64,000 nt of DNA from MGBC114079 sp964531385 (lineage in GTDB: Bacteria > Bacillota > Clostridia > Lachnospirales > CAG-274): contig CAZHGC010000012.1 of NCBI GenBank assembly GCA_964531385.1, positions 1-64,000 of the forward strand, written 5' to 3'. The notes below the pieces were generated by a model. That model ran no database searches, was not told the DNA's origin, and saw only the letters and a list, made by a program, of their open reading frames with translations. Positions 1 to 7,510 of this stretch are shown one piece after another; position 1 is the stretch's first letter, and each line of letters opens with the position of its first letter. A program made the position numbers and the translations under genes.

Positions 1-21
1 AAAAACGCCCGAAAACGGCGT
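1..21 (-). terminator. Intrinsic terminator of the cotJABC operon
   Basis: On the minus strand a 5-bp stem ACGCC/GGCGT with a 7-base loop is followed by a run of T (plus-strand A at 1-5, possibly continuing outside the window). It lies about 30 bases after the cotJC stop codon. It shows that the short cotJC reading frame ends at a real transcription end and is not simply cut by the window edge. Confidence 0.7.
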
Positions 22-51
22 AAAATCAAGGGTTTCAGAAAAATGTTGTCC

Positions 52-474
52 TTACAAAATCGTACCATCTGCCGCCATATTCTCATATAGGTCGGTTCGG
101 GGGTCGCCTTTTGATTGAAGATAAGCGGCTGTGAAGGGAACGCCTGCCGAACTTGAGGGATAGACTCCTGTTCCATGATCAACATAATAACTGTCAAATC
201 CTTGCTTTTTAATTATATCGGGGTCGGCATCTTCTGAAAGTTGCATAACTATTGCACCAATCATTTCCAAATGGGCAAGTTCTTCTGTTCCTATATCGTT
301 TAACACTGCTTTGCCTTGAGCTGTTACCATTGTGAAACGTTGGCTTAAATAGCGAAGAGCGGCACCAAGTTCGCCGTCTGCACCGCCATATTGGCTTATA
401 ATTATTTTTGCAAGAGCCGGATTTGTTTGTTTTATTTTAACGGGAAATTCAAGCTTTTTTTCATAAATCCACAT
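52..474 (-). CDS. cotJC: CotJC-family spore coat protein (manganese-catalase fold), C-terminally shortened
   Basis: Spore coat protein of the Mn-catalase/ferritin-like family, deposited in the coat of the developing spore. The start at 474 (MWIYEKKLEF) has AAGGAGTG upstream and lies 2 bases after the cotJB stop. Family features seen: QYGGADGELGAALRYL (first metal-ligand Glu), DIGTEELAHLEM (second Glu plus His) and GVPFTAAYLQSKGDPRTDLYE. The family is usually about 185-195 residues and continues with an AAEEKAR-type helix carrying another ligand Glu and a later His. Here the protein is only 140 residues, ends ENMAADGTIL, and a terminator follows at once. The last helices and two of the expected metal ligands are therefore missing. 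Family assignment is sure; whether it still folds or acts is unknown. Confidence 0.9.
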   Translation of the reverse strand: MWIYEKKLEFPVKIKQTNPALAKIIISQYGGADGELGAALRYLSQRFTMVTAQGKAVLNDIGTEELAHLEMIGAIVMQLSEDADPDIIKKQGFDSYYVDHGTGVYPSSSAGVPFTAAYLQSKGDPRTDLYENMAADGTIL

Positions 475-476
475 TA

Positions 477-764
477 TTAATAACACTCCTTTACATTGAA
501 ATTGAAATCATTTTGCCATGGCCAAGGGCAATTAATCCACATAAAATCGTTTTCGTTGCTCATTGACCTATATGAGCAAAGCGGACCGTACATTTCTTCA
601 AATTCATAACGCAAAGAGTCGGCTTCTTGAATTATGCTGTTGTATTTTTCTATGGCTTCGGTGTCGTTTGGGTGGGTGTCGAGAAAAAGATGCAAATCGA
701 CAGCTATGAAATCAAGAATGCTTATTTTTTTTAATAATGCGTCTCTGTTTTTGTTATCGTTCAT
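477..764 (-). CDS. cotJB: CotJB spore coat protein
   Basis: Small spore coat component (95 residues) of the CotJB family, which acts with CotJA and CotJC in the inner coat. Visible family features are the N-terminal helix LLKKISILDFIAVDLHLFLD, the segment THPNDTEAIEKYN, and the middle motif LRYEFEEMYGPLCSY followed by a Trp/Pro-rich tail (WINCPWPW). Its ribosome binding site AAGGAGG lies inside the 3' end of cotJA and the two genes are 3 bases apart, so translation is probably coupled. In Bacillus the operon is made in the mother cell under sigma-E; no such promoter was verified here. Confidence 0.92.
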   Translation of the reverse strand: MNDNKNRDALLKKISILDFIAVDLHLFLDTHPNDTEAIEKYNSIIQEADSLRYEFEEMYGPLCSYRSMSNENDFMWINCPWPWQNDFNFNVKECY

Positions 765-767
765 AAA

Positions 768-992
768 TTAACAGCCTCCTTTTTTTAAATATGGCTCGGG
801 TTTGTAAAGTTCGGGGAAAATTGTTCCTGCTGAAAATGCTTCGCAGGGGCTTAGAAGAGAGCAATATTTTTGAAAAGGAACATAAGCTCTTGCAAGCTCA
901 TTGACAATGATTTTTTGTTCATACGGAACGCATTTCATTTTTCCGATGTCATCGCAACAAGTTTTGTCGTAATCCGATTTGTTATTGCACAT
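768..992 (-). CDS. cotJA: CotJA spore coat-associated protein
   Basis: First gene of the cotJABC operon, 74 residues. The C-terminal half carries the CotJA signature: LARAYVPFQKY, LLSPCEAFSAGTIFPELYKP. The start at 992 (MCNNKSDYDK) is chosen because CGGAGGTGTAACT sits directly before it. A longer frame to 1070 would translate through an inverted repeat and has no ribosome binding site. The N-terminus is Cys-rich (CNN, CC, C), which is not required by the family. The hairpin at 1014-1048 lies in its untranslated leader. Confidence 0.88.
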   Translation of the reverse strand: MCNNKSDYDKTCCDDIGKMKCVPYEQKIIVNELARAYVPFQKYCSLLSPCEAFSAGTIFPELYKPEPYLKKGGC

Positions 993-1507
993 AGTTACAC
1001 CTCCGAAAAAATTAGAGATTGTCATAAATTTTGATTTTGACAATCTCTGTGAATTTGAGATAATTGCCACATAATTTAATCAATGGAATATTTTGTCTTA
1101 TGAATACTTTTCAGAATGGTAAAAAAATTGAAAAGTATTTTGATATAATTATGCGGGGGTTGTTTTAATGCAATTTATGAACCTTTCGAAAGGAGAGAAA
1201 ACTTTTTTGGTTCATAATTTATATTATTCAATTGTTTGGAAAGTGTGATAAAATTAAAATGAGTGTAACAATTGGATTAAATTGGATAATGGAGGAAAGT
1301 GAGTTTTGATTTTTATATGGATTGAAATTTATAATATGGTTTGTAATTTTTTTTAAAATATATTATTATAGAGGAAGAAACCGTATTATGATATTTAAAA
1401 CAAAGTTTTTGTTTGTGCGGTATTTGAAAATTGTTTTTACCCAAAATTTTTGATAAAAACAGGAATAATTTTTGACTAAATTTTTATATGATATTATGAG
1501 GTGAAAG
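993..1507. other. Divergent intergenic region between cotJA and aguA
   Basis: About 515 bases without a recognised gene. It holds the cotJA leader hairpin (1014-1048) and a second inverted repeat TATGAACC (1176-1183) / GGTTCATA (1209-1216). Promoters of both operons should lie here but no close match to -35/-10 consensus could be fixed. A possible tiny TTG-started frame follows GGAGGAAAG near 1290, but there is nothing to support it. Confidence 0.6.
1014..1048 (-). promoter_or_regulatory. 11-bp inverted repeat plus U-tract just before the cotJA ribosome binding site
   Basis: AGAGATTGTCA (1014-1024) and TGACAATCTCT (1038-1048) are perfectly complementary with a 13-base loop. On the minus strand the stem is followed by AATTTTTT and then the cotJA ribosome binding site. 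This is the layout of an intrinsic terminator or attenuator, or the dyad may be a DNA operator. The stem is fairly AT-rich, so strength is uncertain. Confidence 0.5.
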
Positions 1508-2605
1508 ATGAAGATTTTAAATTCAATTCCAAAAGAAGACGGTTTTTTTATGCCTGCTGAATTTGACAAACATTACGGTTGTTTGATAATTTGGCCGGAA
1601 AGGGCGGATTCATGGCAATATGGTGCGGTTATGGCGAGAAAGGCTTTTGTTGAGGTTGCAAAGGCAATTTCAAAATCGGAAAAAGTGACCGTATTTGCAA
1701 GCAATGAGGCATATGATACGGCAAGGGAGATGTTACCGTATGATATTCGTGTTGTTGAAATGTCAAGCAACGATTCTTGGGCAAGGGATTATGCACCGAC
1801 TTTTTTGAAAAACAAGAGCGGAATGCTTCGGGGGGTTGATTGGTATTTTAACGCTTGGGGCGGGCTTATTGACGGGCTTTATTTCCCCTGGGACAAAGAT
1901 AACAGAATGGCAAGAAAAATATGCGATTTATATGATGTTGATGTATATGATGCCCAAAATTTTGTTTTGGAGGGCGGTTCTGTTCACGTTGACGGAGAGG
2001 GAACTGTTTTGACAACGGAGGCTTGTCTTTTAAGCGATGGAAGAAACCCTAAAATGACGAAATTTGAAATTGAAACGAATTTGAAAAACTATCTTGGTGC
2101 GGAAAAAGTTATTTGGCTTAAAAACGGGATATATAATGACGAGACGAACGAACATATAGACAATATATGTGCTTTTGTTGCTCCGGGAGAAGTTGTTTTG
2201 GCTTGGTGCGATGATGAGAACGACCCTCAATATGAAATGTCGAGGTCGTGTTTTGAAATTTTATCGAAAGAGACTGACGCAAAAGGGCGAAAATTGAAAA
2301 TTCACAAAATTCCACAGCCGTCACCTATTTATATGACTGAGGAAGAATGCGACGGTTTGATAAATTTTGACGGAGAGCCGACAAGAACGGTTGAAGAACG
2401 ACTTGCGGCATCATATGTTAATTTTTATATAGCAAACGATGCTGTTGTTATGCCGGGGTTTGGCGACGAAAATGATGAAGTTGCAAAGCGAATTTTGCAA
2501 GATATTTTTAAAGACAAAGAGGTTATACAAATTTATGCAAGAGATATTTTAATTGGTGGCGGAAACATTCATTGTATAACACAGCAAATACCATATTTTG
2601 GATAA
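1508..2605 (+). CDS. aguA: Agmatine deiminase
   Basis: Hydrolyses agmatine to N-carbamoylputrescine and ammonia, in the arginine-decarboxylase route to putrescine; cytoplasmic. The 365-residue length is typical of the PF04371 family. Seen: N-terminal MPAEFDKHYGCLIIWPER, the substrate-binding NDSWARDYAP near residue 90, VLEGGSVHVDGEG, the NEHIDNICAFV segment, and the C-terminal GGGNIHCITQQ that carries the catalytic Cys. GAGGTGAAAG precedes the ATG. It is followed after 17 bases by aguB, the next enzyme in the pathway, so both are probably one transcript. Confidence 0.96.
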   Translation: MKILNSIPKEDGFFMPAEFDKHYGCLIIWPERADSWQYGAVMARKAFVEVAKAISKSEKVTVFASNEAYDTAREMLPYDIRVVEMSSNDSWARDYAPTFLKNKSGMLRGVDWYFNAWGGLIDGLYFPWDKDNRMARKICDLYDVDVYDAQNFVLEGGSVHVDGEGTVLTTEACLLSDGRNPKMTKFEIETNLKNYLGAEKVIWLKNGIYNDETNEHIDNICAFVAPGEVVLAWCDDENDPQYEMSRSCFEILSKETDAKGRKLKIHKIPQPSPIYMTEEECDGLINFDGEPTRTVEERLAASYVNFYIANDAVVMPGFGDENDEVAKRILQDIFKDKEVIQIYARDILIGGGNIHCITQQIPYFG

Positions 2606-2622
2606 TGAGGAGGCAATTTACT

Positions 2623-3498
2623 ATGAGAAAAATAAAATTGGCTGCAATTCAGATGAAATGCGAAAAAGAGAGAAACAAGAACGTTGAAAAAGCGATTGAG
2701 ATGACGAAAGAAGCGACAAAAAACGGGGCAAACGTAATTCTTTTACCGGAGCTTTTTGAAAACGTTTATTTTTGTCAAGAAAAAAAATATGAGCATTATG
2801 AACTTGCTGAGTCAGTTTATGACAATTTTGCAATTAAAGAACTGCAAAAAATTGCAAAGGAAATGAACGTTGTAATTCCCGTTAGTTTTTATGAAAGGGA
2901 TATAAATGTTCTTTACAATTCGGTTGCGATGATTGATGCGGGCGGCGAAATTTTGGGGGTTTACAGAAAAACTCATATTCCTGACGACCATTTTTATCAG
3001 GAAAAATTTTATTTTACACCGGGGAACACAGGATTTAAAGTTTGGAATACAAAATTTGGAAAAATTGGTGTTGGGATTTGCTGGGACCAATGGTTTCCTG
3101 AATGTGCAAGAGCTATGGCGGTTTTGGGTGCGGAAGTTATTTTATATCCAACGGCGATTGGTTCGGAGCCTGTTTTGGATTGTGACAGTATGCCACATTG
3201 GCAAAGATGTATGCAGGGGCATTCGGCATCTAACATTGTTCCGGTTGTTGCGGCAAACAGAATTGGAGAAGAAAAAGTTAATCCTTGTCCTGAAAATAAT
3301 ATGCAATCGTCTTCGTTGACTTTTTACGGCTCTTCGTTTATAACTAACGAAAAAGGCGAAATAATGAGCTTGGCAAGCAGAGACAAAGAAGAAATTTTAT
3401 ATTATGAAACGGATTTGGACGAAATTTTTGAAATGAAGATGAGTTGGGGGTTGTATCGAGACAGGAGACCGGAATGTTATTTGCCGATTTGCAAATGA
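2623..3498 (+). CDS. aguB: N-carbamoylputrescine amidase (nitrilase family)
   Basis: Hydrolyses N-carbamoylputrescine to putrescine, CO2 and ammonia. The Glu-Lys-Cys triad of the carbon-nitrogen hydrolase superfamily is visible: Glu in LLPELFENVYF (about residue 42), Lys in YRKTHIPDD (about 116), Cys in GVGICWDQWFPE (about 152). The close match of YRKTHIPDDHFYQEKFYF and DQWFPECAR to AguB-type enzymes separates it from other amidases. The ATG at 2623 is preceded by GAGGAGG; the frame open further upstream overlaps aguA and has no binding site. Length 291 residues is normal. With aguA it completes putrescine synthesis from agmatine. Confidence 0.95.
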   Translation: MRKIKLAAIQMKCEKERNKNVEKAIEMTKEATKNGANVILLPELFENVYFCQEKKYEHYELAESVYDNFAIKELQKIAKEMNVVIPVSFYERDINVLYNSVAMIDAGGEILGVYRKTHIPDDHFYQEKFYFTPGNTGFKVWNTKFGKIGVGICWDQWFPECARAMAVLGAEVILYPTAIGSEPVLDCDSMPHWQRCMQGHSASNIVPVVAANRIGEEKVNPCPENNMQSSSLTFYGSSFITNEKGEIMSLASRDKEEILYYETDLDEIFEMKMSWGLYRDRRPECYLPICK

Positions 3499-3536
3499 TT
3501 TTTGGAATTTTGAAAGGGGGAACTTATTTTGACAAC

Positions 3537-3558
3537 AAAAAAAGGGCTTTAAAAGCCC
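3537..3558 (-). terminator. Terminator between convergent aguB and rpmB
   Basis: GGGCT/AGCCC stem (3544-3558) flanked on the minus-strand 3' side by seven T (plus-strand A at 3537-3543). It is best read as the rpmB terminator; the plus-strand T-tract is poor but it may also stop aguB transcription. Confidence 0.65.
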
Positions 3559-3654
3559 ATTCTTTGTGTGTCAATAAGTACTTATAAATAGAATTTCAGA
3601 AATAAAATTCTAAGCTAACAACGTTGTAAACTCACTCTATGATAAATTTAGAAA

Positions 3655-3855
3655 TTAAATTGCACGAGTAACTTTATTTGCACGGAGACATCTTGTACAG
3701 ATGTAGATTGATTTAACTGTTCCGTTTTCAACGATTTTAACTTTTTTAACGTTAGCTTTCCAAGTCTTGTTTGCACGTCTGCTGACCTGGCTACGATTGA
3801 TACTTATTCTATGACCTGTCTGTCTTGACTTATCGCAAATTGCACATTTTGCCAT
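3655..3855 (-). CDS. rpmB: 50S ribosomal protein L28, zinc-ribbon form
   Basis: Large-subunit ribosomal protein, 66 residues. Starts MAKCAICDKSRQTGHR at 3855 behind GGAGGTGCTGTCAAA, with the usual RRANKTWKANVKKV core. It carries two CxxC pairs (CAIC near the N-terminus and CTRC near the C-terminus), so it is the zinc-binding C+ paralogue type. The upstream Nudix gene is on the same strand, but a good promoter lies between them (3903-3931), so rpmB can be transcribed alone. Confidence 0.97.
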   Translation of the reverse strand: MAKCAICDKSRQTGHRISINRSQVSRRANKTWKANVKKVKIVENGTVKSIYICTRCLRANKVTRAI

Positions 3856-3902
3856 TTTGACAGCACCTCCTTTAAATATAAATAAAAAAGTCATCGCCCA
3901 TT

Positions 3903-3931
3903 ATTTTAACAGATTTCTTTTACAAATGCAA
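3903..3931 (-). promoter_or_regulatory. Promoter for rpmB
   Basis: On the minus strand TTGCAT, a 17-bp spacer and TAAAAT, ending about 45 bases before the rpmB start codon. Confidence 0.6.
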
Positions 3932-3949
3932 GAAAAATTTAAAAAATTT

Positions 3950-4453
3950 TTAAAATTTTTCGAGAATTAAATTTTTTATTGCTCTGAAGCGTTTTGCACA
4001 GGACGTTGAAATGTTTCCCTGACGAACCATTTCGTTGAATTTTTCGAAGCTGACCCATTTTGCATCAGTTGTTTCACCGGGTTGCATTCGAAGGTTTTTT
4101 ATTTCGATATCTTTTTTTATCATATACATATCAACGAACGAAAGCTGACCCATTAATGTTTTGATGCTTATAAGTTCGTTTTTTGATGCGTTTATTCCGG
4201 TTTCTTCGAAAAGCTCACGAAGGGCTGCATTTTGGCTTGTTTCACCGCTTAGCACAGAGCCTGTTGTTATTTCCCACGTGTTTGGGTAGGTTTTTTTTGA
4301 AGGGTCTCGGAGAGTTATGAGAACTTCTTTTTTGCTGTTTATTGTTACAACAGAAACAACAACGTGATATTCATTGTCGTTTAACGGAATACCTCTTTGA
4401 TGAATTTTGTTTAATGGTTTTCTATTTTTATCGTATAAATCCCAATATTCCAT
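3950..4453 (-). CDS. Nudix hydrolase
   Basis: Cytoplasmic pyrophosphohydrolase of unknown substrate, 167 residues. The Nudix box is complete (GSVLSGETSQNAALRELFEE then TGI; pattern Gx5Ex7REUxEExGU). The N-terminal segment MEYWDLYDKNRKPLNKIHQR resembles YfcD/Idi-like Nudix proteins, in which this region leads into the fold; true IPP isomerase motifs were not seen, so isomerase activity is unlikely. The start at 4453 has AAGGTGATAATT upstream. It is on the same strand as rpmB and about 95 bases upstream of it. Confidence 0.9.
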   Translation of the reverse strand: MEYWDLYDKNRKPLNKIHQRGIPLNDNEYHVVVSVVTINSKKEVLITLRDPSKKTYPNTWEITTGSVLSGETSQNAALRELFEETGINASKNELISIKTLMGQLSFVDMYMIKKDIEIKNLRMQPGETTDAKWVSFEKFNEMVRQGNISTSCAKRFRAIKNLILEKF

Positions 4454-4673
4454 AATTATCACCTTTCATATTTTTGTTGTCTGCAGTAACCTAACGTCAT
4501 TATAACATTAGATTGGGAAATTTGTCAAACGGGGGCGAAAAAGTTGAACGAAAAAGAAAAATTTGGAAAAATTTTTTTTAGTGCATTTTGGCGAGGGCTT
4601 TTTTGAAAAAAATTGGGGGAAAAAGATGTTTTTTGTGCAAAACGTTGATTTTGTTACGATTATTAAAAAAGTG

Positions 4674-4702
4674 TTTTAAGGTTGGTTAAAGTATGATATA
4701 AT
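4674..4702 (+). promoter_or_regulatory. Extended -10 promoter for the NfeD-SPFH operon
   Basis: TATAAT at 4697-4702 is preceded by TG one base upstream (extended -10). The -35 TTTTAA with a 17-bp spacer is weak. The start codon of the first gene follows about 80 bases later. Confidence 0.55.
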
Positions 4703-4780
4703 AGGCTTATAAGTGGAGTTTATGAGGTGTTGATTTAGTTAGAATATTAAATTATTATTTTTTTGTGACGGGGGGATTTT

Positions 4781-5209
4781 ATGGACTATATGTGGTTTTG
4801 GCTTATTGTTTTTGTGGTTTTGCTTGTTTGCGAACTTGCGACAACGGCTCTTATTTCCGTTTGGTTTTGCGGAGGTGCTCTTTTTGCACTTTTTGCAGAT
4901 TTGCTTGGAATTCCGTTCATTGTTCAAATTGCTGTTTTTGTTGCAGTTTCGATAATTCTTCTTGTTTTGACAAGACCTTTTGTTAAAAAGATTTCAAAAA
5001 AAGAAGTTTTGAAAACAAATGTTGACAACTTGATTGGGAAAAAAGCGATGGTTACTCGGAAAATCGATAACAGCCAATTTTCCGGAGAAGTTAACATTAA
5101 TGGGCAAATTTGGTCGGCGATAAGCGTTGACGATGAAATTATTGAGCCATTGCAAACGGTTGTTGTTGAAAAAATTCAAGGTGTTAAAGCTGTTGTTAAA
5201 TCTGTTTGA
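4781..5209 (+). CDS. NfeD-like membrane protein
   Basis: Short NfeD-family protein (142 residues): two or three N-terminal membrane segments (residues about 4-75, including WFWLIVFVVLLVCELAT), then a C-terminal OB-fold domain with GKKAMVTRKI and FSGEVNINGQIWSA. Such proteins pair with SPFH/stomatin proteins in membrane microdomains. Here the partner follows 20 bases downstream in the same operon. GGGGGG ahead of the ATG is the ribosome binding site. It lacks the serine-protease domain of long NfeD forms. Confidence 0.9.
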   Translation: MDYMWFWLIVFVVLLVCELATTALISVWFCGGALFALFADLLGIPFIVQIAVFVAVSIILLVLTRPFVKKISKKEVLKTNVDNLIGKKAMVTRKIDNSQFSGEVNINGQIWSAISVDDEIIEPLQTVVVEKIQGVKAVVKSV

Positions 5210-5228
5210 TTTTTTGGAGGTACATATT

Positions 5229-6149
5229 ATGAATGGATTTATAGTATTGACTGTAATTATTTTATTGATTTTGGTTGTTATTATTTCGAATGTTAGAATT
5301 GTTCCGCAGGCTTATACATATATTGTTGAGCGTTTGGGGGCATATCATACGACTTGGCAAACAGGACTTCACATTGCAATTCCGATAATTGACAAAGTTT
5401 CGAAAAGGATTAATATGAAAGAACTTGTTGCGGATTTTCCGCCACAGCCGGTTATTACAAAAGACAATGTAACTATGCAAATTGATACGGTTATTTATTT
5501 ACAAGTTACCGACCCGAAGCTTTATTCTTATGGTGTTGACAATCCTATGAAAGCGATTGAAAACCTTACTGCAACGACTTTACGTAATATTATTGGTGAT
5601 TTGGAACTTGACCAGACGCTTACTTCAAGAGATATTATAAATTCAAAGATGAGGTCAATTCTTGACACCGCAACAGACCCTTGGGGAATTAAAATTAATC
5701 GTGTTGAGCTTAAAAACATTATGCCTCCGAAAGAAATTCAAGATTCTATGGAAAAGCAGATGAAAGCGGAACGTGAAAGAAGAGAAAAAATTCTTCAGGC
5801 TGAGGGCGAAAAGAGAAGTGCTATTCTTGTTGCCGAGGGTGAAAAAGAATCGGCGATTTTGAGGGCTGAGGCTGAAAAATCGGCTGCGATTTTGAAAGCA
5901 GAGGCAGACAAAGAAGCACAAATTAAACGTGCGGAAGGCGAGGCACAGGCTATTCTTGCTGTTCAAAAGGCAACTTCTGAAGGGCTTAAAATGCTTAATG
6001 ATGCCGGAGTTACGCCGGAGGTTTTGAAGCTTAGAAGCTTGGAGGCTTTTGAAAAAGCTGCTGATGGGCAAGCAACCAAACTTATTATTCCTTCGGATAT
6101 TCAAAATCTTGTTGGGGTTGCGTCGGCGATTAAAGAAGCTGTTAAATGA
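5229..6149 (+). CDS. SPFH/Band 7 (stomatin-like) protein
   Basis: Membrane-anchored scaffold protein, 306 residues, of the stomatin/QmcA class. An N-terminal membrane anchor (FIVLTVIILLILVVIIS) leads to the SPFH domain (VERLGAYHTTWQTGLHIAIP, VITKDNVTMQIDTVIYLQVT, ATTLRNIIGDLELDQTL). A long charged coiled coil with AEGEKRSAIL / AEAEKSAAIL / AEADKEAQIKR repeats spans about residues 185-255. The start at 5229 is set by TTGGAGGTACATATT. The NfeD partner is immediately upstream; the pair is thought to organise membrane lipids and protein quality control. Confidence 0.94.
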   Translation: MNGFIVLTVIILLILVVIISNVRIVPQAYTYIVERLGAYHTTWQTGLHIAIPIIDKVSKRINMKELVADFPPQPVITKDNVTMQIDTVIYLQVTDPKLYSYGVDNPMKAIENLTATTLRNIIGDLELDQTLTSRDIINSKMRSILDTATDPWGIKINRVELKNIMPPKEIQDSMEKQMKAERERREKILQAEGEKRSAILVAEGEKESAILRAEAEKSAAILKAEADKEAQIKRAEGEAQAILAVQKATSEGLKMLNDAGVTPEVLKLRSLEAFEKAADGQATKLIIPSDIQNLVGVASAIKEAVK

Positions 6150-6203
6150 TTTGGAGAAAATTTTTGTTAAACCGCAGATTGGTTTTATACTTTAATGAAT
6201 TGA

Positions 6204-6240
6204 TTGGCTGATATTTTTGAAAAATGAAAATATCAGCCAA
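6204..6240. terminator. Bidirectional terminator between the SPFH gene and yhhQ
   Basis: Long hairpin TTGGCTGATATTTT / AAAATATCAGCCAA lying between two convergent genes. A modest T-rich stretch follows on both strands. Confidence 0.6.
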
Positions 6241-6266
6241 AGTTGTTTTATTGAAGTGCAATTTGG

Positions 6267-6977
6267 TTACAGTGATTTAGATTTTATTTTTTTTTCGTTT
6301 ATATATCTTGCAAGGTATACTATTGGGGTATCGGCAAGGCTTGTTACTATAAATATTATATAACTTGATACACATATATTTATTAAAGTTGGAATGTCGT
6401 ATATGAAAAGAAACGAGCCCAAATTGAAAAGAATATTGTTTATAAATTGGGAAACGAGCGTTGAGCCGTTGTTTCGAAGCCAAAGATATTTTTTCTTGCT
6501 TCCTGATTTTTTTGTTGTTAAATACCACCATTTATGGTATAGCCAGACATCAAATCTTTGGGAAATGAAATAGACAACGAGGCTTGTTATCATAACTCTT
6601 GGTGTTACGGAAAAAACATTTTTTATCGATTGGAAAACAAAGTCGTTTTCACTTGGTGTATATAAAAACCACGATTGCGTTAAAATTATGAAGCAAAGCA
6701 GGGCGAGCATACTCATATTTACGGCTTTTTCGGAAGCTTTTTTTCCGCTTACTTCGCTTAGTATATCCGTTATTAAAAATGTTGTTCCGAAAAGTATGTT
6801 TCCGAGGGTTTGCTCCATTCCGAAAGCGTTTACCAAAATTAGAACTTCTATGTTTGCGACTATTGTTGCCGTTATTGAAAGGGCATACAGCCCGTTTTCT
6901 CCGAAAAGAGAGAACCACAGCAAAACAGATGAATATATAATTATAAGGCTTATTATTAATATAAATTCGTTACTCAT
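6267..6977 (-). CDS. yhhQ: YhhQ-family queuosine precursor transporter
   Basis: Integral membrane protein (236 residues, about six hydrophobic segments) of the VUT family (PF02592, COG1738), known to import queuosine precursors such as preQ0/preQ1. Seen: FGTTFLITDILSEVSGKKAS (the conserved hallmark of the family), MITSLVVYFISQRFDVWLYH, LRNNGSTLVSQFINNILFN and SLADTPIVYL near the end. The start at 6977 follows GAAAGGGGAAAA. No queuosine biosynthesis gene is nearby, so the gene seems to stand alone. It is transcribed from a strong promoter (7203-7230) through a 220-base structured leader with a terminator, fitting riboswitch control. Confidence 0.9.
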   Translation of the reverse strand: MSNEFILIISLIIIYSSVLLWFSLFGENGLYALSITATIVANIEVLILVNAFGMEQTLGNILFGTTFLITDILSEVSGKKASEKAVNMSMLALLCFIILTQSWFLYTPSENDFVFQSIKNVFSVTPRVMITSLVVYFISQRFDVWLYHKWWYLTTKKSGSKKKYLWLRNNGSTLVSQFINNILFNLGSFLFIYDIPTLINICVSSYIIFIVTSLADTPIVYLARYINEKKIKSKSL

Positions 6978-7031
6978 TTTTTCCCCTTTCAAAGCTTATT
7001 AATTTGAAAATTTTATTTTGAAAAAATTGCA

Positions 7032-7173
7032 CAAAAAAAGCCCTCAAAGGGGCGTTAAAGCTTGATTTTAACAAACTTTTTAAGACAAACTTATTTAAAG
7101 AGTTGTCTTATGTATATACATTTTTGCCCATAGTTTTGTTTTTTTGGACAGGATGGTTTCGAACTGTCCTATG
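7032..7173 (-). promoter_or_regulatory. Candidate riboswitch/attenuator leader of yhhQ (possibly preQ1-responsive)
   Basis: Read on the minus strand: stem GGACAG/CTGTCC (7169-7146) with a 12-base loop, an A-rich tail, and CTATGGGC. CATAG (7173-7169) can pair with CTATG (7133-7129) around the tail, while loop CCAT can pair with ATGG, a pseudoknot option. Next come a hairpin TAAGACAA/TTGTCTTA (7110-7081), a hairpin GTTAAA/TTTAAC (7072-7054) and a terminator (GCCC/GGGC, seven T; 7053-7032) before the yhhQ binding site. Hairpin plus A-rich tail plus terminator before a queuosine transporter fits preQ1 control. I cannot match it to preQ1-I, -II or -III with confidence. Confidence 0.5.
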
Positions 7174-7202
7174 TTGAAATTTGCAAAATTTCTTTTTAGG
7201 CT

Positions 7203-7230
7203 ATTATAGCACAGATATTTTTTAAGTCAA
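7203..7230 (-). promoter_or_regulatory. Promoter for the yhhQ leader RNA
   Basis: On the minus strand TTGACT, 16-bp spacer, perfect TATAAT. Transcription would start near 7196, giving a leader of about 220 bases before yhhQ. Confidence 0.75.
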
Positions 7231-7510
7231 GAATTTTTTGTTTATTCTTTGTTTTTTTGAAAATTAACAAAATATTTTGCAAATTGGTGTTTATTTTTTG
7301 TTCGAAATATTGTATAATGAACTAAAGGCAACAGAGTACACTTATAATTTTTAATTTTGGCTGATATTTTGGAGTATTTATAGAGTGGCTTTTTACAAAT
7401 TGGCAAGTTGTCTGTCTATCAAGTTATAGAGATTGAGGAAATTGGGATTTCTTCAAAAAGTTGAGTTGATTATTTTTATACATTTGGTTTAATTTGGAGG
7501 AGGAGTTTTT

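Larger units (their letters stand above)
6978..7510. other. Divergent intergenic region yhhQ / yvyF
   Basis: About 530 bases. The left part is the yhhQ leader and its promoter. On the plus strand a TATAAT lies at about 7312-7317 with a weak -35 (TTTATT), a possible promoter for the yvyF transcript. Nothing else recognised between 7320 and 7490. Confidence 0.5.

Noticed and set aside
7145..7172. tRNA-like T-loop (GGTTTCGAACTGTCC) upstream of yhhQ
   Set aside because: No acceptor, D or anticodon arms around it; on the other strand it is the hairpin of the yhhQ leader.
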